From assembly GCA_963722905.1 (NCBI GenBank), contig CAVROT010000016.1, positions 62,001 through 126,000 of the forward strand: a DNA stretch of 64,000 bases, written 5' to 3'. The translations under genes were made by a program, and so were the position numbers. The notes under the pieces were generated by a model. It was not told where the DNA came from and made no database searches. It worked only from the letters and a program-made list of their open reading frames with translations. Origin of the DNA: CAVROT01 sp963722905 (lineage in GTDB: Bacteria > Pseudomonadota > Alphaproteobacteria > Rhodobacterales > Rhodobacteraceae). The stretch's first letter is position 1. Every line of letters begins with the position of its first letter. This document shows, one piece after another, positions 44,686 through 52,295 of the stretch.

Positions 44686-45612
44686 CTAGCGAGAGGCGTG
44701 AAAGGTCTGGCCCAATGCGGCGGGGGCGCCGCGGGCCGTGCGGCCCCGACGCGCCGACAGGGCGACGAGCACGACGATCGTGACGATGTAGGGCGACATC
44801 GACAAGTACTCGACCGGCAGGGCGCTGCCGGCGGCCTGCAGGTTCAGCTGGAGGACGGTGACGCCGCCGAAAAGATAGGCGCCCAGCACAACGCGCTCGG
44901 CCCGCCACGAGGCGAAGACGACGATGGCCAGCGCGATCCAGCCGGCGCCGGCGGTCATCCCCTCGGTCCATTGCGGGACCCGCACGAGGCTCAGGTAGGC
45001 GCCCCCCATCCCCGCGCAGGCGCCGCCGAAGGCGATGGCGGCCATGCGGATCGCGACCACCCGCAGGCCCAGCGCGTGCGCCGCGTCATGCGATTCCCCC
45101 ACCGCGCGCAGCGTCAGCCCGGCGCGGGTGCGGTTGAGGAACCACCAGATCCCGGCGGCCAGGGCGAGGCTGAACCAAACCACCCAGTCGTGCCGGAAGA
45201 GGATGCCGCCGATGTACGGGATGTCGGCCAGCGGCCCCGTCGGCAGGTCGCCCGTCGGCGGCGGCTTTACCCCGATGTAGCCCTGCCCCAGCAACGCCGA
45301 CATGCCCAGCCCGAAGAGGGTCAGCGCGAGCCCCGTCGCCACCTGGTTGGCGAGCAGCATCTGCGTCAGCACGCCGAAGACGAGCGCCAGCAGCGTCCCG
45401 CCCAGCGCCGCGCCGACGAAACCGGCAACGGGGCTGCCTGTCTCGACCGCGACGGCAAAGCCGCAGATCGCGCCGGTGATCATCATCCCCTCGACGCCCA
45501 GGTTCAGCACGCCCGCCTTCTCGACCACCATCTCGCCCAGGGCGGCCAGCACGATGGGGGTCGCCGCCACCATCAGCGACGCGATCAGCAGGACGGGGTC
45601 GATCCCGGTCAC
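44686..45612 (-). CDS. Nucleoside/purine ABC transporter permease (second subunit)
   Basis: 308-residue membrane permease of the branched-chain/BMP type with about nine helices. ALGEMVVEKAGVLNLGVEGM near residue 25 and RAGLTLRAVGESHDAAHALG near 165 are hallmarks. The GTG at 45612 overlaps the stop of the small membrane gene (GTGA). It pairs with the larger permease at 45896-46981. Confidence 0.92.
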   Translation of the reverse strand: MTGIDPVLLIASLMVAATPIVLAALGEMVVEKAGVLNLGVEGMMITGAICGFAVAVETGSPVAGFVGAALGGTLLALVFGVLTQMLLANQVATGLALTLFGLGMSALLGQGYIGVKPPPTGDLPTGPLADIPYIGGILFRHDWVVWFSLALAAGIWWFLNRTRAGLTLRAVGESHDAAHALGLRVVAIRMAAIAFGGACAGMGGAYLSLVRVPQWTEGMTAGAGWIALAIVVFASWRAERVVLGAYLFGGVTVLQLNLQAAGSALPVEYLSMSPYIVTIVVLVALSARRGRTARGAPAALGQTFHASR

Positions 45613-45899
45613 GGCATGGCCCCGGACATAGGCGGCGCCAGCGACCCCAGCGCCAGCCCCGCCGCGACGGCCAGCACCAGCCGCGCCCAGGTCTGGCCGG
45701 CGAAGGTCGCCGCCGCCGTCAGCACGGCCAGCCCCAGCGCCAGCACGGGGATTGCCGCAACCTCGCCCCGCGCCGCTGCGGCGAAGAGCCCGGAGACCGA
45801 GGCGATGGCGAAGGGCGCCGTCAGCGCCCCCACGAACAGCGCCAGGAAGAACGCGGCGGCCGCTACTATCAGCCCGGCCGTTCGGTTGTTGCGGTTCAT
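45609..45899 (-). CDS. Small three-helix membrane protein between the permeases
   Basis: 96 residues, mostly hydrophobic, with segments near 6-28 (TAGLIVAAAAFFLALFVGAL), 45-68 and 70-88. Its ATG overlaps the upstream permease stop and its stop overlaps the downstream permease start, so it is firmly embedded in the transporter operon and almost certainly translated. I do not recognise its family. Possible roles are an accessory or stability subunit of the purine importer; this is inference from position only. Confidence 0.75.
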   Translation of the reverse strand: MNRNNRTAGLIVAAAAFFLALFVGALTAPFAIASVSGLFAAAARGEVAAIPVLALGLAVLTAAATFAGQTWARLVLAVAAGLALGSLAPPMSGAMP

Positions 45900-46981
45900 G
45901 CGGCGGCCCTCCGTCCCAGGCGCAGGCGGTAGTTCGACAGGACGTCCACCGCCAGCAGGAAGAACAGCAGCATCCCCTGGAACGCCTGGATCGCGGCGAT
46001 GGGGATGCCCAGCGTGAACGACGCAAGCTCCCCCCCGATGTAGGTCAGCGCCATCAGGAGGCCCGCCAGCAGGATGCCCACGGGATGCAACCGGCCCAGA
46101 AAGGCCACGATGATCGCGGTGAACCCGTATCCGGTGTTGAAGTCTATGCCGATCTGACCGGCCGGTCCCGTCACCTCGAAGACGCCTGCAAGGCCCGCGA
46201 GCCCGCCGGAAATCGCAAAGCAGAGGATCACGATGCGTCCCGGCGACACGCCGCCGAACCGCGCGGCGCGCGGCGCCTGGCCCATAAGGCGGATGTGGAA
46301 CCCCGTGAGGTGCCGCGTCAGCAGCACATGGGCCAGGATCACCGCCACGAAGGCCGCGACCACGCCCCAGTGCATGCCGGTGCCGGCGATCAGCTCGGGG
46401 TTGGCCGATCCCTCCCATTGCCCCAGATTGCGCGATCCGGGGAACCCGTTGCCGTCGGGATTGCGCAGCGCGCCCGTCGCCATGGAGGCCAGCAGGCTCT
46501 CGGCCACGTAGACCAGCAGCAGCGACACGAGGATCTCGTTGGTGCCGAAGCGCACGCGCAGCAGCGCCGGGATCATTGCCCACAGGGTGCCGCCCGCCGC
46601 CCCCGCCAGCACCATCAGCGGGAAGACGATCCACCCCGCCCAGGGGTAGAAGGCCAGCCCCACCGCCGCGCCGGCCAGCGCGCCGACGATGTACTGCCCC
46701 TCGGCCCCGATGTTCCACACGCCCGCGCGGAACCCCAGCGCCAGCCCGGTGGCGATAAGGATCAGCGGCCCCGCCTTCACCAAAAGCTGCGGCCGGGAAT
46801 AGGCGGCGTATTGCGGATCGAACAGCGGATCCCAGAAGATCACCCGGATCGCTGCGACAGGGTCCTTGCCCAGCGCCGCGAACATCAGCCCTCCCGCCAC
46901 CATCGTCAGCAGCACCGCGACGACCGGGACCGCCGCCGCCCAGCCGCGCGACGGCTGCGGCCGCCGCTCCAGCGCGATCAT
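45896..46981 (-). CDS. Nucleoside/purine ABC transporter permease (first subunit)
   Basis: 361-residue permease with about ten helices. FRAGVWNIGAEGQYIVGALA near residue 90, RVRFGTNEILVSLLLVYVAE and GFHIRLMGQAPRAARFGGVS are characteristic of the larger BMP-type permease. ATG 46981 is chosen because upstream in-frame residues are not family-like. It is separated from the ATPase gene by 139 bases that hold a dispersed repeat. Confidence 0.92.
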   Translation of the reverse strand: MIALERRPQPSRGWAAAVPVVAVLLTMVAGGLMFAALGKDPVAAIRVIFWDPLFDPQYAAYSRPQLLVKAGPLILIATGLALGFRAGVWNIGAEGQYIVGALAGAAVGLAFYPWAGWIVFPLMVLAGAAGGTLWAMIPALLRVRFGTNEILVSLLLVYVAESLLASMATGALRNPDGNGFPGSRNLGQWEGSANPELIAGTGMHWGVVAAFVAVILAHVLLTRHLTGFHIRLMGQAPRAARFGGVSPGRIVILCFAISGGLAGLAGVFEVTGPAGQIGIDFNTGYGFTAIIVAFLGRLHPVGILLAGLLMALTYIGGELASFTLGIPIAAIQAFQGMLLFFLLAVDVLSNYRLRLGRRAAA

Positions 46982-47034
46982 GCCCCGACCTCCCGCATCG
47001 CCACGCCTGCGAAACCGCGAAAGCGCCGATCCCA

Positions 47035-47075
47035 CCCCTTCGTCCTGTCGAAAATACTCCCCCCGGAGGGTCCGC
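47035..47075 (-). repeat. Dispersed intergenic repeat, copy 2
   Basis: The reverse complement of this 41-base segment matches the element at 35546-35587 over nearly its whole length (GCGGACCCTCCGGGGGG, AGTATTTT, ACAGGACGAAGGGG). It lies between the ATPase and permease genes of the purine importer, close to the permease start, so it will be part of the transcript leader. Confidence 0.8.
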
Positions 47076-47120
47076 CCCTACCGCAGGCGCCGCACGCCAC
47101 ACATCGGGTACGGGTGCACA

Positions 47121-48686
47121 TCACGATGCGCTTCTCCGAGCCATTGCCGTATCCGCGCCGGCGCCAGCCGTCCCCATGCCGTCCGGTGCCGGCCCTCCGG
47201 CCCCCCCCAGCATCAGGCCGATGGCGTCGACCGTCAGGCCCCGAGCGGGCACCGGCTTGGACAACCGGCCGCCGTTCAGCGCGGCGAATCGGTCGCAGAT
47301 CTCCATCAGCTCGTCCAGATCCTGGCTGATGACGATCACCGCGGCGCCGCCGGCCGCCAGATCCAGCAGGGCCTGACGGATCGCGGCCGCGGCCTGCGCG
47401 TCTACGCCCCAGGTCGGCTGGTTCACGACAAGGACCAGCGGCGCCTGCATGACCTCGCGCCCGATGACGAACTTCTGCAGGTTGCCGCCCGACAGGGCGC
47501 GCGCCGCCGTGCCGGTGCCGGGGGTGCGCACGTCGAAGCGGTCTATCACGCCCTGCGCGAAGGCGCGCGCGGCGCTCCGGTCGATCATCCCGCGCCGCGA
47601 CAGTCTGGCTCTGCCGTGCCCTGTCAGCACCGCGTTCTCGGCAAGGCTCATGTCGGGCGCCGCGGCGTGGCCCAGCCGTTCCTCCGGCGCGCTCAGCAGT
47701 GCAGCCGCCCGCCGGGCGCCGACGCCCAGATGGCCGACCTCGGTTCCGTCCAGACGCACCATCCCCGGCGCCACCGTCGCCTCGCCCGAGATCGCGGCCA
47801 GCAGCGCCTCCTGCCCGTTCCCGGCGACGCCGCCGATGCCCAGCACCTCGCCCGCCCGGACCGTGAGATCGATGTCCTTCAGCGACGTGCCGAAGGGATC
47901 GGCCGACCGCAGCGACAGGCCGCGGAGTTCCAGCAGCACGCGCCCGGCCTCCGAGGTCGCGCGCGACGGCACGGCCAGCGTCGCGCCGACCATCGCCTCG
48001 GCCAGCTCGCGGGCCGAGCGGGTCCGCGGATCGCAGCTGGCCACCACGCGCCCGTCGCGCAGGATCGTCGCCCCGTCGCAGAGCGCCCGGATCTCGTCCA
48101 GCTTGTGGCTGATGTAGAGGACCCCCACGCCCTCGCCCGACAGCTTGCGCAGGGTGGCGAAGAGCAGGCCCGCCTCGGCCGGGGTCAGGACGCTGGTGGG
48201 CTCGTCCATGATCAGCAGCCGCGGCTCCTGCAGCAGGCAGCGCACGATCTCGACCCGCTGGCGTTCGCCGGCGCCGAGGTCCCCCACCGTCCGCTGCGGG
48301 TCAAGGGGCAGGCCGTAGGCGGTACTCACCTCGCGGATGCGGTCCGCCAGCGTGCGACGGGCCGGGGGATCGGCCATCCCGAGCGCTACGTTCTCGGCCA
48401 CGTTCAGCGCATCGAAGAGCGAAAAGTGCTGGAACACCATGCCCACGCCCGCCGCCCGAGCCGCCTGCGGGCCCTGCGGCGCATGCCGGGCACCGGCGAT
48501 CTCCATCGTTCCAGCGTCGGGCTGCACCAGTCCGTAGATCATCTTGACCAGCGTCGATTTGCCCGCCCCGTTCTCGCCCAGCAGAGCGTGGATCTCGCCG
48601 GGGCCCACGCCGAAGGACACCCCGTCGTTGGCAACGACGCCGGGGTAGGCCTTCGTCAGCCCGTCGATCCGCAGCAGGGCCGTCAC
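47121..48686 (-). CDS. Nucleoside/purine ABC transporter ATP-binding protein (double ATPase)
   Basis: 521-residue RbsA-like ATPase of BMP-type importers. N-terminal half: Walker A GENGAGKST, FQHFSLFDALNVAENVALGM, signature GAGERQRVEIVRC, Walker B LLIMDEPTSVLT. C-terminal half: GVAGNGQEAL as the degenerate P-loop and LSGGNLQKFVIGRE. The PTWGVD motif of this subfamily is present. GTG 48686 overlaps the xdhC stop (GTGA), directly tying the importer to xanthine dehydrogenase. Confidence 0.92.
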   Translation of the reverse strand: MTALLRIDGLTKAYPGVVANDGVSFGVGPGEIHALLGENGAGKSTLVKMIYGLVQPDAGTMEIAGARHAPQGPQAARAAGVGMVFQHFSLFDALNVAENVALGMADPPARRTLADRIREVSTAYGLPLDPQRTVGDLGAGERQRVEIVRCLLQEPRLLIMDEPTSVLTPAEAGLLFATLRKLSGEGVGVLYISHKLDEIRALCDGATILRDGRVVASCDPRTRSARELAEAMVGATLAVPSRATSEAGRVLLELRGLSLRSADPFGTSLKDIDLTVRAGEVLGIGGVAGNGQEALLAAISGEATVAPGMVRLDGTEVGHLGVGARRAAALLSAPEERLGHAAAPDMSLAENAVLTGHGRARLSRRGMIDRSAARAFAQGVIDRFDVRTPGTGTAARALSGGNLQKFVIGREVMQAPLVLVVNQPTWGVDAQAAAAIRQALLDLAAGGAAVIVISQDLDELMEICDRFAALNGGRLSKPVPARGLTVDAIGLMLGGAGGPAPDGMGTAGAGADTAMARRSAS

Positions 48687-49624
48687 GGCGCGGCCTGTGC
48701 GGCAGGCGCCGCTTCGCGGACGGCCGCGGGGGCGCCTCGCACCAGCATGGAAGCGGCAACGCCCACCGCGATGGCCTGCGGATGCTTGCCGAGGGACGGA
48801 TCGCCGATCGGGCAGTCGATCCGCGCGATCGGTTCGGGAAGGTGGCCCAGTGCCGCCAGCCGGGACCGGAACCGCGCCCGTTTGGTAGCCGATCCGATAA
48901 GGCCGGCCGCCCCGAAGGGCCGCGACAGGATGGCATGGCAAATCGCGAGATCCAGCGCGTGCGAATAGGTCAGCACCAGATGCTCGGCGTTATCCGGCGC
49001 CCGCGCCACCGCTGCCGCGGGATCGGCGGCCACCAGCGGCACGACGCCCGCCGGCAAGTCGTTCGGAAAGCGGGCCGCCGCCGTATCCGCCCACGTGACC
49101 GCCAGCCCCGGCAGCGGCGCCAGCACGCCGGCCAGCGCGCGGCCGACATGGCCGGCACCATAGATCCAGACGTGCCTGAGCGGGCGCGACACCGGTTCGA
49201 CCATCCAGCCCTGGACAAGGCCGGGCGCCGCCGCGGCGCCGGCGGCGCGCGCCCGGTCGAGGACGCGCGCGACCGCCAACGGCATGTCGCCGCCGCCCGG
49301 CGCGCGGACCACCGGGTCGCCCGCCGCGGCAAGCCTGTCGGCGTCCCACCGTTCGGTCAGCAACGTCACCGCCCCACCGCAGCACTGGCCGCGCGCGGGA
49401 CCCAGCGCAATCCGTTCCAGCCTGTCGACCGAGCCGTGCGCGCGCGCCGCGGCCTCGTGCTCCAGCGCGCCGCCGCCGATGGTGCCGTCCGCGCCGCCCG
49501 TCCAGACCAGCATCGCCGCCCCGACCTCGCGCGGGGCCGACCCCTCGACCGCCGCCACGACCACCCGCCAGACGGCGCCGTGGGTCGCGATGGCGGCGGC
49601 CAGGGCGTCGCGGTCGAAGCTCAT
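48683..49624 (-). CDS. xdhC: Xanthine dehydrogenase accessory protein XdhC
   Basis: 313-residue chaperone that binds molybdenum cofactor, supports its sulfuration and inserts it into XdhB. The N-terminal XdhC/CoxI domain shows VVAAVEGSAPREVGAAMLVW, DGTIGGGALEHEAA and ALGPARGQCCGGAVTLLTE with the conserved Cys pair. The C-terminal Rossmann part has IYGAGHVGRALAGVLAPLPG and ARIDCPIGDPSLGKHPQAIA. ATG 49624 gives the usual start; a GTG three codons upstream is possible. Confidence 0.93.
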   Translation of the reverse strand: MSFDRDALAAAIATHGAVWRVVVAAVEGSAPREVGAAMLVWTGGADGTIGGGALEHEAAARAHGSVDRLERIALGPARGQCCGGAVTLLTERWDADRLAAAGDPVVRAPGGGDMPLAVARVLDRARAAGAAAAPGLVQGWMVEPVSRPLRHVWIYGAGHVGRALAGVLAPLPGLAVTWADTAAARFPNDLPAGVVPLVAADPAAAVARAPDNAEHLVLTYSHALDLAICHAILSRPFGAAGLIGSATKRARFRSRLAALGHLPEPIARIDCPIGDPSLGKHPQAIAVGVAASMLVRGAPAAVREAAPAAQAAP

Positions 49625-49721
49625 GGGCGGCACCGCGTGCGGGGATCCCGCCGCGCATCGGCACGGACCGCTCCCGGTATGCGCCCGCCGGCGGCGCCGT
49701 CCCGTCCCCGGGCCGCGACGC

Positions 49722-52295
49722 TCACGCCACCGTCTCGCCGCGTACCGCCCGGACGGCGCGCAGGATCCGCTCGGGCGTCGCCGGCGCGTCCAGCGCGGGA
49801 TAGCCGGGGCCGCAGGCTGCCACCGCGTCCGACAGCGCCAGAAAGGCCGAGATCCCCAGCATCAGCGGCGGCTCTCCGACCGCCTTCGACCGATAGACCG
49901 TCTCCGCCCGGTTCTCGCCATCCCAGAGCGTTACGTGGAAATCGTCCGGCCGGTCCGACATCGCAGGAATCTTGTAGGTCGCGGGCGCGTGGGTCGACAG
50001 CCGCCCCTTCGCGTCCCAGACGAGCTCCTCGGTGGTCAGCCAGCCGGCGCCCTGGACGTAGCCGCCCTCGATCTGTCCGACGTCCAGCGCCGGGTTCAGC
50101 GATGTCCCTGCGTCGTGCAGGATGTCGGTGCGAAGGATGCGGTTCTCGCCGGTGAGCGTGTCGATCACGACCTCGGTCACCGCGGCTCCGTAAGCGAAAT
50201 AGTAGAACGGCCGGCCGCGCCCGGCGATGCGGTCCCATTCGATGCCGGGCGTGCGGTAGTATCCCGTGGCCGACAGGCTGATGCGCCCCTGGTAGGCCAG
50301 CTGCACGGCTTCTGCGAAGGGCATCGTCGCGTCGCCCACCTGCACCTGTCCACCGGCGAAGCGGACCGTGGCCGCGTCGGCCTGGTGAAGCGCGGCCAGA
50401 TGCACCGCGATCCTGTCGCGGATGGTGTCGCAGGCGGCCATCACCGCCATGCCGTTCAGGTCCGAGCCCGACGAGGCGGCGGTGGCCGAGGTGTTGGGCA
50501 CCTTGGCCGTGTCGGTCGCGGTGATGCGCACCGCGTCCGGGTCGACGCCGAAACGGGCGGCGGCCACCTGCGCGACCTTGCGAAACAGGCCCTGACCCAT
50601 CTCGGTGCCGCCGTGATTCATCGCGATGGACCCGTCCTGGTACACATGGACCAGCGCGCCGGCCTGATTGAGATGCGTCAGGGTGAAGCTGATGCCGAAC
50701 TTCACCGGCGTCATCGCAATGCCGCGCTTCAGGACGGGATTGCCGGCGTTCCATTCGGCCACCCGACGTCGCCGTGCGGCGTAGTCCGCAGTATCGGCCA
50801 GACGTTCCACCAGCGCGTTCAGCACGAAATCCGTCACCGGCATGTGGTAGGGCGTCAGCTGCGCACCCGCGGGCGGCGGTACGACCGGACCCACCGGCTC
50901 GGACGTCTCGTGCAGGGCCCCGCGGCTTGCGATGTCCGCGTTGGCGACCCCGTCGGGCCGCGTCTCCACCACGTCCGTCACGGCCGCGCCATCCTGCGCG
51001 GCAACGGCCGGCCCTCCACCCGACTTGGGTTCGGAAATATCCTCGGGGGGGTCCGCAGGGCGGGGGGCGGACGGCCCCCCTCCGGTGCCGGCACGGGGCG
51101 CGTCGTCGTAGAAGTTGACGCGCCGCACCTTCAACGGGTCGCGCCCCAGCGCGTGCGCCACGTGGTCGACTACGCGCTCGATCCCGACCATCCCCTGCGG
51201 CCCCCCGAATCCGCGGAACGCCGTCGCCGACTGTGTGTTCGTGCGCCAGCGGTGGCTCTCGATGCGCACGTTGCGCAGGCGGTAGGCATTGTCGGCGTGG
51301 AGCATGGCGCGGTCGGCCACGGGCAGCGAAAGATCCTGCGCCCATCCGCAGCGCGCGTGCTGGACGAACGACACCCCGGCGATCCGCCCGTCGTCGTCGA
51401 AGCCCACGTCGTATTCAATTCTGAAATCGTGGCGCTTGCCGGTCACGATCATGTCGTCGTCGCGGTCGTAGCGCATCTTGCAGGGCCGGCCCGTGCGTCG
51501 CGCCGCCACCGCGCAGGCGACGGCCAGCGCGTTGCCCTGGCTCTCCTTGCCGCCGAAGCCGCCGCCCATGCGCCGTACCTCGACCCGGACGGCGTGCATC
51601 GGTACGCCCAGCGCCTCTGCCACCTTGTGCTGGATCTCGGTCGGATGCTGGGTGGAGGAGTGGACGACCATGTCGCCCCCTTCTTGCGGCAGGGCCAGGG
51701 CAGCCTGCCCTTCGAGGTAGAAGTGCTCCTGCCCGCCGATCTCGATCCGGCCCGTCAGCCGATGCGGGGCGCCGGCGATGGCCGCGGCGGCGTCGCCCAG
51801 CGCGAGGACGCGCGGCGCGTCCTCGAAGCGCGCGCCTGCGTCGATGGCATCATCGATGCTCAGCACGGGCGGCGCCGGGTCGATCTCCAGCGTGGCGAGG
51901 CGGACGGCCCGCCGCGCCGCCAGATGGCCGGTCGCCACGACGGCGAATACCGGTTGTCCGGCGTAGTGCACTTCGTCCACCGCCAGCAACGGTTCGTCGT
52001 GGGCCGACGGCGACACGTCGTTTGCGAAAGGAAGATCCCCGGCGGTCAGTACGTCGACAACGCCGGGCGCGGCGCGGACCGCGTCGAGGTCGCAGGCGGC
52101 GATGCGTCCCCGGGCGGTGTCCGACAGACCGAAGGCAAGGTGCAGGCAGTCGGCCGGAACGGGGATGTCGTCGATGTAGCGGGCAGTGCCGGCGACGTGC
52201 AGGGCGGCGGCATCGTGCGGCAGCGGTCGGCCGACGACAGGTGCCTCGACGATTCGGGGCGGCTGCGCGCCGGGCGGGGCGCCATCGGCGCTCAT
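49722..52295 (-). CDS. xdhB: Xanthine dehydrogenase molybdopterin-binding subunit XdhB
   Basis: 857 residues, about 75 longer than usual XdhB. Catalytic-domain blocks are all present: AHDEPLLAVDEVHYAGQPVF, GGQEHFYLEGQAAL, VRRMGGGFGGKESQ, FRGFGGPQGM, NHGGTEMGQGLFRKVAQVAA and KAVGEPPLMLG with the catalytic Glu. The surplus sits after VRRVNFYDD: a Gly/Pro/Ala-rich stretch of roughly 75 residues, partly encoded by a dispersed 62-bp repeat (51019-51080), in frame. The ATG overlaps the xdhA stop. It hydroxylates hypoxanthine and xanthine together with XdhA. Confidence 0.93.
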   Translation of the reverse strand: MSADGAPPGAQPPRIVEAPVVGRPLPHDAAALHVAGTARYIDDIPVPADCLHLAFGLSDTARGRIAACDLDAVRAAPGVVDVLTAGDLPFANDVSPSAHDEPLLAVDEVHYAGQPVFAVVATGHLAARRAVRLATLEIDPAPPVLSIDDAIDAGARFEDAPRVLALGDAAAAIAGAPHRLTGRIEIGGQEHFYLEGQAALALPQEGGDMVVHSSTQHPTEIQHKVAEALGVPMHAVRVEVRRMGGGFGGKESQGNALAVACAVAARRTGRPCKMRYDRDDDMIVTGKRHDFRIEYDVGFDDDGRIAGVSFVQHARCGWAQDLSLPVADRAMLHADNAYRLRNVRIESHRWRTNTQSATAFRGFGGPQGMVGIERVVDHVAHALGRDPLKVRRVNFYDDAPRAGTGGGPSAPRPADPPEDISEPKSGGGPAVAAQDGAAVTDVVETRPDGVANADIASRGALHETSEPVGPVVPPPAGAQLTPYHMPVTDFVLNALVERLADTADYAARRRRVAEWNAGNPVLKRGIAMTPVKFGISFTLTHLNQAGALVHVYQDGSIAMNHGGTEMGQGLFRKVAQVAAARFGVDPDAVRITATDTAKVPNTSATAASSGSDLNGMAVMAACDTIRDRIAVHLAALHQADAATVRFAGGQVQVGDATMPFAEAVQLAYQGRISLSATGYYRTPGIEWDRIAGRGRPFYYFAYGAAVTEVVIDTLTGENRILRTDILHDAGTSLNPALDVGQIEGGYVQGAGWLTTEELVWDAKGRLSTHAPATYKIPAMSDRPDDFHVTLWDGENRAETVYRSKAVGEPPLMLGISAFLALSDAVAACGPGYPALDAPATPERILRAVRAVRGETVA
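51019..51080 (+). repeat. 62-bp repeat inside xdhB
   Basis: This segment is about 90 percent identical by eye to the minus strand of 53148-53209, with both copies 62 bases long and no gap. Shared blocks are CCCGACTTGGGTT, TATCCTCGGGGGGG, CCGCAGG and GACGGCCCCCC. The copy lies within the coding region of xdhB and is translated as part of the extra linker. Its GAGGATATTT core resembles the intergenic repeat at 35546. Confidence 0.88.
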
